Assembly: GCA_039026595.1 (NCBI GenBank)
Contig: JBCCMA010000102.1
Coordinates: 1 to 13,115, forward strand
Length of the DNA: 13,115 nt
Source: JBCCMA01 sp039026595
GTDB lineage: Bacteria; Pseudomonadota; Gammaproteobacteria; Steroidobacterales; JBCCMA01
Reading direction: 5' to 3'
The position numbers and the translations under genes are program-made. Positions 8,501 to 13,115 of the stretch are shown here, one piece after another. The notes under the pieces are model-generated. The model saw only the letters and a program-made list of their open reading frames with translations. It had not been told where the DNA came from and searched no databases. Within the stretch, counting starts at the first letter, position 1. Every line of letters begins with the position of its first letter.

Positions 8501-8927
8501 GTGCCTCGACAGGCGGAGTGGACCCGCCGACGCTGAACACCGGAGGATCGAGGAGCACGGTGTACTCACGAAGCATCCGCCCGCTGTCCCAGTTTGCTTC
8601 GAGCAGGAACGTCACAAACGGCTCTGTGATCGGACCGGCGGACGTCACGTTCAGCACGGTGCGGTCGTTTACGCGCGCCAGCTCAAAGCGCAGCCGATTC
8701 AGGAATTCCGGGCGGCTGAGCCCGTAGCGGCGGAACGTCTCGACCGAAGCAATCGTCGCCTCGAAATTGGCCAGGTCGCCGGGTCTCGCAGCATCCAGCG
8801 CGATCGTGGCGCGCAGCGGCTCGTTCAGGGACGAATCAAGAGTGATGTCGCCCAGTCCCAGCCCAAACGCACCGGGCGCGCCGACGGTCATCGCGATCAG
8901 CAGGGCTGGCAGGGTATTGCGTGGCAT
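5589..8927 (-). CDS. fimV: FimV-like LysM/TPR inner-membrane polar scaffold protein
   Basis: FimV proteins anchor polar assembly, type IV pili and type II secretion in Pseudomonas; the E. coli/Vibrio relative HubP organises the pole. The predicted 1112 residues are in the usual large range. Domains in order: signal peptide at about 1-22 (MPRNTLPALLIAMTVGAPGA), the FimV N-terminal domain starting LGLGDITLDSSLNEPL, a LysM peptidoglycan-binding domain at about 180-237, a periplasmic coiled coil at about 302-352, a Pro/Asp-rich spacer, a transmembrane helix at about 437-461, a TPR-like helical region at about 556-622, a very acidic linker of some 430 residues, and the C-terminal FimV domain at about 1066-1112 (TKLDLARAYMEMGDPDGAR). 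The frame can extend to 9020, but the ATG at 8927 gives a clean signal peptide and has GGAG ten nt ahead. asd before and truA after is the Pseudomonas order. A strong terminator follows. Confidence 0.96.
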   Translation of the reverse strand: MPRNTLPALLIAMTVGAPGAFGLGLGDITLDSSLNEPLRATIALDAARPGDLANFEATIASVETFRRYGLSRPEFLNRLRFELARVNDRTVLNVTSAGPITEPFVTFLLEANWDSGRMLREYTVLLDPPVFSVGGSTPPVEAPRSAAAQPQPGAGVIQPSPAPAPAPAAETTRAAPATQGSDYGPVKRNETLWAIANRARAGTDLTINQMMIAIYNANPDAFLGNINLLKEGSTLTLPSAANAARISRQDAFAQARDHNQRWRASTPVRSASQPTASTPAPGPARDDRRLRLRAPDSPAGDADAELRAELDGEREKNDILTDEIDALREELAENERIFNLRNAELAELQAQLADGDRPTEPVEAVEPEASIATQIEPTADASDAPAVLADAAEVASDAQPPSDPAPDSQPVPDPAPVSTADIAPPADTSDTGLVSKIVALWPAVLGLLAVLAGVALWRSRKTGAVEEDNASWEALSNDSAVPLPDESDLGAVEVAQGDDPASYLEDTGTFKPIDFSEAESDAGLAAEADSAEEAASPVEFPFEDTLAGDDSVALDQSDPLAEADFHIAYGLYDQAAELITGAAEREPDRRDLKLKLLEIYFVWGNKNAFLDAATVLREEMGAEPDGDWNKVAIMGRQICPDVDLFSGDDLAAASAVDLQLDETGVAPLDLATETVAEETEMDFDLGSAVEAAEQASAADNVIDFDFSNQDDETDDDPLASRLDDLGDDTDNTSEINLDDLGLDIDLSGPDAIDEPLTAPQSVETGATGVVEALDIDAGDDLDALFGGLDDATDDAEPNVDAAVVEGLADEPIDETRDVLLDTSQLKVEMEELLAGAEGFDEENEVPTPAPASDATGSFSAEIKALADDGDAVELPLDTEVDDDDTELLLGPSIDDTHEGKLEADFSADVFGSDDATVLTPALSDLADDTEGDDAPATTAADGFDAAISDDDFSDIFAEHPVEEPDADAFVGDDATVLIKSPLLDGDNGTTRDDLTFQGVVDSVDGEDDDVFNGVDSDSTQESLAVDLDVGDPLFEDGVPDVENTTMRVAAQDLALPDIDDGGPSEVGTKLDLARAYMEMGDPDGARGILEEVIEEGDDGQRQDARALLDALP

Positions 8928-9037
8928 TCGAATAGAGCTCCAGAGCGAACACGGGCTGCGCGCCATCCTTAACGCCGACGATTCCTGTACCGGTACGTGC
9001 TGGACTCGAGCGTGCGACACGCCGCAGATAAGACGTA

Positions 9038-9057
9038 AATCAGGACGTTACCTGATT
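9038..9057 (-). other. Small inverted repeat in the fimV leader
   Basis: AATCAGG and CCTGATT form a perfect 7-bp inverted repeat with a six-base spacer. It begins where transcription from the candidate promoter at 9064-9092 would start, so it could be a 5' mRNA hairpin or an operator over +1. A weak asd terminator is less likely, because no T-run follows. Seen directly; role unknown. Confidence 0.4.
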
Positions 9058-9063
9058 CTCTTA

Positions 9064-9092
9064 ACTATAGCTTATAAAAAATCTTTCACCAA
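9064..9092 (-). promoter_or_regulatory. Candidate sigma-70 promoter for fimV
   Basis: On the minus strand TTGGTG (9087-9092) and TATAGT (9064-9069) are separated by exactly 17 nt. TATAGT matches the -10 consensus at five of six positions; TTGGTG matches the -35 only at its first three. The elements lie in the AT-rich end of asd, an island in otherwise GC-rich sequence, and would give a leader of about 130 nt before the fimV ATG. Confidence 0.4.
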
Positions 9093-10097
9093 TAATTCAG
9101 CGATCTGCACCGCGTTCAGCGCCGCTCCTTTCCGCACATTGTCGGCCACCACCCACATGTTCAGACCATTCGGCCGATCGAGCCAACGACGCAAGCGACC
9201 CACAAAAACGGGGTCAGTCCCCGTGCCGGAAATCGCAGCGGTGGGATAGCCACCGTGGACGGCCTCGTCGAGGACCGTCACGCCCGGCGCGTTCTCCAGC
9301 GCAGCGCGCGCTTGTTCAACCGAAATCTCACGTTCAAATTCAGCGCTAACCGCCTCTGAATGCGCGTAAAACACAGGCACGCGAACCGCCGTCGGATTAA
9401 TGACGATAGAGTCGTCACCCAGTATTTTCTGTGACTCCCATACCATTTTCATTTCCTCGCGCGTGTAGCCGTTGTCCTCAAAGACATCGATTTGCGGCCA
9501 TACGTTAAAGGCAATCCTCGGTTCGCCTTCACCGAGTTCGAGGTCGCGTCCATTCAGGAGGTTGGCGGTCTGACCCGCCAACTGCTCGATACCGGCGCGA
9601 CCGGCACCGGATACCGACTGGTAAGTGGCCACGTCGATCCGTCGCAATCCTGCAAGCGCGTGCAGCGGCTGCAATGCCACCATCATCTGAATGGTGGAGC
9701 AATTGGGGTTAGCGACAATCCGCCGTTCATCCGCCTGAGCCAATGCCTGCGGATTTACCTCGGGTACAACGAGCGGAATATCGTGGTCGTAACGAAAGGC
9801 CGACGTGTTGTCGATCACGATAGCCCCGGCTGCCGTTGCGCGGGGAGCGTGCTCGCGCGACACGGCCGCGCCGGCAGAAAAAAGAGCGATATCGACATCC
9901 GCGAAGTCAAAGGTCGACAGATCCTCGACCACAACATGACGATTTCCGAAAGCCACCCGCTTGCCACGGGAATGCTCACTGGCCAGCGCGTGCAATCGGC
10001 CAACGGGGAATCGGCGCTCGGCGAGTACCGAACAAAGCGTTTCGCCCACAAGGCCGGTCGCACCGACGACGGCCACATTCCATTGACGTTCACTCAT
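9072..10097 (-). CDS. asd: Aspartate-semialdehyde dehydrogenase (Asd)
   Basis: Asd reduces aspartyl-4-phosphate with NADPH to aspartate semialdehyde, the branch point to lysine/diaminopimelate, threonine and methionine. The product is 341 residues. The NADP-binding loop GATGLVG is at residues 12-18, the catalytic cysteine is C133 in NPNCSTIQ, Q160 lies in the YQSVSGAGRAG motif, and R239 with H246 (in AHSEAV) supply the substrate arginine and general acid/base. All catalytic residues are therefore present. That separates it from Usg, an Asd homologue of unclear function at the equivalent place in E. coli and next to asd in Pseudomonas. The frame extends to 10181, but the ATG at 10097 gives the family N-terminus (ERQWNVAVVGATG). 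It overlaps aroC by 8 nt (GATGAGTGA), with a GGGGAGG stretch 11 nt upstream. It is probably the last gene of prmB-aroC-asd. Confidence 0.95.
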   Translation of the reverse strand: MSERQWNVAVVGATGLVGETLCSVLAERRFPVGRLHALASEHSRGKRVAFGNRHVVVEDLSTFDFADVDIALFSAGAAVSREHAPRATAAGAIVIDNTSAFRYDHDIPLVVPEVNPQALAQADERRIVANPNCSTIQMMVALQPLHALAGLRRIDVATYQSVSGAGRAGIEQLAGQTANLLNGRDLELGEGEPRIAFNVWPQIDVFEDNGYTREEMKMVWESQKILGDDSIVINPTAVRVPVFYAHSEAVSAEFEREISVEQARAALENAPGVTVLDEAVHGGYPTAAISGTGTDPVFVGRLRRWLDRPNGLNMWVVADNVRKGAALNAVQIAELLVKDFL

Positions 10098-11208
10098 CGG
10101 TCTTTGCGCCTCCCCTTCGTGCCTCAATATCAGGCGATGTACACGTCGCCTCCGCATTCTGGGCCCGCTGCAGCAGGACATGGTCCATGATCACGAGCGC
10201 CAACATGGCCTCACAAATCGGCACAGCCCGGATGCCCACGCACGGGTCGTGTCGGCCGTGCGTCACAATCTCGATCGGCTCGCCGGCCGTATCAATGCTG
10301 CGCCCCGGAAGACGCAGACTTGATGTGGGTTTGAACGCGACGCTTACGCGCAAATCCTGCCCCGTACTGATACCACCGAGCACGCCACCGGCCTCGTTGG
10401 ACAAGAATCCGTCCGGTGTGAGCTCGTCCCGGTGTTCGGTCCCTTTCTGGAAAACGGACCGAAATCCCGCGCCGATTTCCACGCCCTTCGCAGCGTTTAC
10501 GCCCATCATGGCTGAGGCGATATCCGCATCCAGCTTGTTGAACACCGGCTCACCAAGGCCCACGGGCACGCGCTCGGCGACCACGTTGACGCGCGCACCG
10601 GCGCTGTCGCCAGACTTGTGCAGCGCGCGCATGAACACCTCAAGCTCTTCAACCCGTGACGGATCGGCACAGAAGAACGGATTGTCGTCGACGGTGTGGC
10701 GGTCAATGAGGTCAAGCTCAACCGGGCCGAGCGATCCGAGCCAGCCGTAAATCTGGATGCTGAAATGCTCGCGCAGATACTTGCGGGCAATCGCGCCGGC
10801 CGCCACACGCATGACCGTTTCGCGAGCACTGGACCGCCCGCCCCCGCGGTAATCGCGCACACCGTATTTATGCAGGTAGGTGTAATCCGCGTGGCCCGGG
10901 CGGAACTGGTTCATTATTTTTGTGTAGTCCTTGGAGCGCTGATCCACATTGCGCACGACCAGCCCGATGGGCGTCCCTGTGGTCCGGCCCTCAAACAACC
11001 CCGACAGAATCTCCACGCGATCGGGCTCGCGCCGCTGGGAAGTAAAGCGTGACGTCCCGGAGCGTCGACGTTCGATATCCGCCATCATGTCTTGTTCATC
11101 AAGCTCAAGACCGGGCGGCACGCCGTCCACGATGCAGCCGAGCGCCGGGCCGTGGCTCTCGCCGAAGGTGGTGATGGTCAGGCTGCGACCAAAGCTGTTT
11201 CCGGGCAA
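10090..11208 (-). CDS. aroC: Chorismate synthase (AroC), TTG start
   Basis: AroC converts 5-enolpyruvylshikimate-3-phosphate to chorismate using reduced FMN, the last step of the common aromatic pathway. The 372 residues fit the family (E. coli 361). Family signatures are TTFGESHGPALGCIVDG near the N-terminus, the arginine-rich ERRRSGTSRFTSQR, RPGHADYTYLHKYGVRDYRG, GGGRSSARET and the later GGVLGGISTGQ. The start is TTG at 11208, which aligns with the E. coli ATG (PGNSFGRS against AGNTIGQL), and AGGAG lies six nt upstream across the end of prmB. It follows prmB by 10 nt and overlaps asd by 8 nt, so the three genes look co-transcribed. prmB next to aroC is also the E. coli arrangement. The C-terminal 15 or so residues after about 357 are polar and probably disordered. 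Confidence 0.98.
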   Translation of the reverse strand: MPGNSFGRSLTITTFGESHGPALGCIVDGVPPGLELDEQDMMADIERRRSGTSRFTSQRREPDRVEILSGLFEGRTTGTPIGLVVRNVDQRSKDYTKIMNQFRPGHADYTYLHKYGVRDYRGGGRSSARETVMRVAAGAIARKYLREHFSIQIYGWLGSLGPVELDLIDRHTVDDNPFFCADPSRVEELEVFMRALHKSGDSAGARVNVVAERVPVGLGEPVFNKLDADIASAMMGVNAAKGVEIGAGFRSVFQKGTEHRDELTPDGFLSNEAGGVLGGISTGQDLRVSVAFKPTSSLRLPGRSIDTAGEPIEIVTHGRHDPCVGIRAVPICEAMLALVIMDHVLLQRAQNAEATCTSPDIEARRGGAKTDE

Positions 11209-11214
11209 GTCAGG

Positions 11215-11219
11215 CTCCT
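11215..11219 (-). promoter_or_regulatory. Ribosome binding site that fixes the aroC TTG start
   Basis: AGGAG lies six nt upstream of the TTG at 11208 and overlaps the last base of the prmB stop codon. This is the best-spaced strong Shine-Dalgarno sequence in the window and supports the TTG start and coupling to prmB. Confidence 0.75.
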
Positions 11220-12121
11220 CAGACGATGTTTAACGTGTTCAATGCGGCGGTATCGAGCGCGAGTACGCCGTCCCCGCCGCGCTCGAAATCGCACCAAAGC
11301 GGTTCAAACGGCGCCAGCCATGCCTCAAGTGCAGCGGCCGCCTCGCCAACCTCCAGCAACAGGACACCGTTCTCGGTCAGAAAGCGCGGTGCATCGCGGA
11401 CGAGGTGTCGAACCAGATCGAGGCCGTCCGCCCCGGCCGCGAGTGCGAGCGCGGGTTCGTGTCGGTATTCGGCCGGTAGCAAAGCGATGCTCTTTGCGGG
11501 CACGTACGGCGGGTTTGCGATGATCAGATCATAGCGTCGCTGGTCGTCCAACGCGTTGTAACCATCGGACTCAATCAGCCGGACGCGGTCTTCAACGGTG
11601 TGGCGAGCGACGTTCGCTCTGGCGACGGCCAGCGCATCGCTGGAGACGTCGACCGCATCCACCTCGAGGTCCGGGTGCCACACAGCGCACGCGATCGCGA
11701 GGCAACCGCCCCCGGTGCACATATCGAGTACCCGGGCGCCATCGGGCAAGGCGGCATACGCATCAAACCTGGAGGCAATCAACTCACCGATCGGAGAGCG
11801 CGGAATCAGCACACGCGGATCGACCTCAAATTCAAGCCCGCAAAACCACGCCCGGCCAGTGATGTACGCGAGCGGCTCGCGTTGATCAATGCGCCGCGAC
11901 ATGCGCTCGGCAAGCAAGCTGCGTTCCGGTTCGGTCAGCGCAGCTGCGTATACATAGGGGGCCGAATCAAAAGGCAACCCCAGGGATTGCATCACGAGCG
12001 CGTTCGCCTCGTCGCCGGCATTGTCCGTGCCATGACCGAACCAGAGGCCTGCACCGTAAAAGCGCGAGGTCATATAGCGGACCGCGTCGCCGACGGTCCG
12101 GATCTCGTCGGGCAGCGTCAC
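11219..12121 (-). CDS. prmB: Ribosomal protein L3 glutamine methyltransferase (PrmB), GTG start
   Basis: PrmB uses S-adenosylmethionine to N5-methylate a glutamine in ribosomal protein L3. The product from the GTG at 12121 is 300 residues; E. coli PrmB has 310. The N-terminal helical domain contains the PrmB-type WFGHGTDNAGDEA segment (residues 27-39) and AWFCGLEFEVDPRVLIPRSP (91-110). The Rossmann domain shows the SAM motif DMCTGGG (133-139) and the catalytic/substrate motif NPPY (203-206). The GHGTDN and WFCG segments favour PrmB over the related release-factor methyltransferase PrmC. The open frame continues to 12382, but that would overlap the divergent SCO gene and add residues without family resemblance; the GTG leaves a 177-bp divergent gap. 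Its Shine-Dalgarno is weak (GGA eight nt ahead), so the exact start is moderately certain. It leads aroC by 10 nt. Confidence 0.95.
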   Translation of the reverse strand: MTLPDEIRTVGDAVRYMTSRFYGAGLWFGHGTDNAGDEANALVMQSLGLPFDSAPYVYAAALTEPERSLLAERMSRRIDQREPLAYITGRAWFCGLEFEVDPRVLIPRSPIGELIASRFDAYAALPDGARVLDMCTGGGCLAIACAVWHPDLEVDAVDVSSDALAVARANVARHTVEDRVRLIESDGYNALDDQRRYDLIIANPPYVPAKSIALLPAEYRHEPALALAAGADGLDLVRHLVRDAPRFLTENGVLLLEVGEAAAALEAWLAPFEPLWCDFERGGDGVLALDTAALNTLNIV

Positions 12122-12267
12122 GGATGCCGTCCAAAGCGGTGAACAAAAGGCGTATGGGTCACGGGTCGGTCGGGCGCTCTGCCAGGTGCGTGGCGGTGGG
12201 CGAAGGATACGTGATTCGGACCATGACGATCCACGGGCAGAGCCAACCAACGCCAGCGCTGACCACT

Positions 12268-12292
12268 CACAGCACCAGGTCTGTGGGATAAT
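12268..12292 (+). promoter_or_regulatory. Candidate extended -10 promoter with dyad for the SCO gene
   Basis: TGGGATAAT (12284-12292) matches an extended -10 (TGn plus GATAAT). No good -35 lies at normal spacing. Directly upstream is an imperfect dyad at 12268-12285, CACAG-c-ACC-a-GGT-CTGTG. The 177-bp gap 12122-12298 otherwise shows no ORF I can support and no convincing prmB promoter. Confidence 0.35.
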
Positions 12293-12298
12293 CCGGGT

Positions 12299-12919
12299 AT
12301 GAACATCCCGCTTCGACCCGTGTTTGTGCTGGCCGCCGTACTCGCGCTCGCGCTGGGCAGCACCCTGGCCCGGAATCGCCACGATGAGACCAGCTCTGCC
12401 GATAGACTCGCCGACACGGTGGCCACCGTGTACACGGCGCCCCGTTCGCTGCCGTCAACCGCGCTTCGCACGGTGCAGGGTGAGCGCCCCGCTTCCGAGA
12501 TTTTCCGTGGCCGGCCATCGCTGCTCTTTTTCGGATTCGCATCCTGCCCCGACGTGTGCCCGGCGACGCTCGCTACCCTCGCCCGCGCGGTGGAACAGTT
12601 GCCCGAAGCGAACCGGCCTGCCGTCTACATGGTGACCGTGGATCCGGAACGCGACTCGCTGGACACGCTCACAGACTATGTGTCGCATTTTGACGCAGGC
12701 TTCGAGGGTTTGACCGGTCGACCCGACCAGATCCGGGAGTTCGCCGATGCGCTGTACGCGGCGTACGCAAAGGTGCCGCTGGATCGCGACAGTTACACCA
12801 TGGATCACTTCGCCGGCATTTATTTTGTGGACGCCGCCGCACAGGTTGTTGCCGTCAGCACCACGCCGCATCGTGCGGAGCAAATCGCAGCCGATTACCG
12901 CGCGCTGTTTCCGAAGTGA
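12299..12919 (+). CDS. SCO1/SenC family copper-binding protein
   Basis: SCO proteins are membrane-anchored thioredoxin-fold proteins that carry copper and reduce thiols during assembly of the CuA site of cytochrome c oxidase. The 206-residue product begins with a single hydrophobic segment at about residues 6-24, probably an uncleaved anchor leaving the rest in the periplasm. The copper ligands are visible: C83 and C87 in the CPDVC motif (CxxxC) and H170 in MDHFAGIYF, the family's DH position. The thioredoxin-like core includes LLFFGFASC and the VTVDPERDS segment typical of the family. The ATG at 12299 is the only reasonable start, since an in-frame stop lies at 12260; no Shine-Dalgarno sequence precedes it. 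It is divergent from prmB and shares TGATG with the next gene, another copper protein, which supports the role. Equivalent names are sco, senC and ypmQ. Confidence 0.95.
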   Translation: MNIPLRPVFVLAAVLALALGSTLARNRHDETSSADRLADTVATVYTAPRSLPSTALRTVQGERPASEIFRGRPSLLFFGFASCPDVCPATLATLARAVEQLPEANRPAVYMVTVDPERDSLDTLTDYVSHFDAGFEGLTGRPDQIREFADALYAAYAKVPLDRDSYTMDHFAGIYFVDAAAQVVAVSTTPHRAEQIAADYRALFPK

Positions 12920-13115
12920 TGGCAACGACCAGACGCCGCGCGTGCCTGTGGGCCGCCCTGACGAGCGCCGTGCTGGCCTCACCCGGTCTGCCGGGCTGCG
13001 CGGAACCAGCCGATGCCCCGATTCGCATCGAACAGATCCGACTGTCGGATGCCCCGCCCAGTGCGTTATCCCGGGCTGCTTATCTCACCCTGCACAACGA
13101 CTCGGGCCGGGCGCG
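12919..13115 (+). CDS. Probable PCuAC-type periplasmic copper chaperone, 3' part beyond the window
   Basis: Only 65 codons are present. The ATG overlaps the SCO stop codon by one base (TGATG), indicating translational coupling. The N-terminus is basic (MATTRRRA) and followed by a hydrophobic stretch to about residue 25, a signal sequence. LPGC at residues 24-27 resembles a lipobox, though Pro at the -2 position is unusual, so lipoprotein or ordinary secretion are both possible. Residues 41-63 (LSDAPPSALSRAAYLTLHN) resemble the opening of PCuAC domains, which usually read PPG...AAYLTLxNxG. PCuAC proteins bind Cu(I) through His and Met residues and pass it to the CuA centre, often encoded next to SCO. 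The metal ligands would lie mostly beyond the edge and cannot be checked, so the family call rests on a short match plus context. Confidence 0.72.
   Translation, partial: MATTRRRACLWAALTSAVLASPGLPGCAEPADAPIRIEQIRLSDAPPSALSRAAYLTLHNDSGRA

Noticed and set aside
8928..9020. Longer FimV start at 9020
   Set aside because: The extra 31 residues are not hydrophobic and would bury the signal peptide; the ATG at 8927 has GGAG upstream and a proper signal sequence.
12122..12298. Possible small RNA or promoter for prmB in the divergent gap
   Set aside because: I found no convincing -35/-10 pair on the minus strand and no stable hairpin with T-run; only the plus-strand extended -10 and dyad were worth listing.
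12122..12382. Longer PrmB start at 12382
   Set aside because: It would overlap the SCO gene head-on and adds sequence unlike PrmB; GTG 12121 gives the family length.

Overview
This window reads as an ordinary stretch of a GC-rich gammaproteobacterial chromosome. I found no phage, insertion sequence, CRISPR, tRNA or rRNA signal. Gene content and order support the lineage: prmB-aroC-asd-fimV-truA-accD-folC-dedD-cvpA-purF matches, with lineage-specific losses, the usg/truA/accD/folC/dedD/cvpA/purF region of E. coli and the asd/fimV/truA/accD/folC region of Pseudomonas. FimV and DedD are characteristic of Gammaproteobacteria. I cannot name a genus from the sequence alone.

Layout. Ten genes on the minus strand fill positions 1-12121. 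Transcription starts near the divergent gap at 12122-12298 with prmB, aroC and asd, which are packed with a 10-nt gap and an 8-nt overlap. A 144-bp gap follows (8928-9071) with a candidate promoter and a small hairpin. Next is the large gene fimV, ended by a strong intrinsic terminator at 5534-5564. The last block is truA-accD-folC-dedD-cvpA-purF, with gaps of 64 nt or less and one 29-nt overlap; purF runs off the left edge after 391 residues. On the plus strand, right of the divergent gap, a SCO1/SenC copper protein gene (12299-12919) is joined by TGATG to a probable PCuAC copper chaperone gene that runs off the right edge.

How the genes relate. prmB modifies ribosomal protein L3, aroC makes chorismate and asd makes aspartate semialdehyde. 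TruA modifies tRNA, AccD is half of acetyl-CoA carboxyltransferase, and FolC makes and polyglutamylates folate. DedD and CvpA are envelope proteins, PurF starts purine synthesis, and FimV is an inner-membrane polar/peptidoglycan scaffold. The SCO-PCuAC pair probably delivers copper to the CuA centre of a cytochrome oxidase.

I see no undescribed biological system. The observations worth a second look are local: the truA TTG start lies inside the T-tract of the fimV terminator; several starts are TTG or GTG; the SCO gene may be leaderless, with a dyad next to its -10; FimV has an extreme acidic linker with a recurring short motif; and a catalytically intact Asd sits where many relatives carry the Asd-like protein Usg. 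No gene-free stretch exceeds 300 bases.
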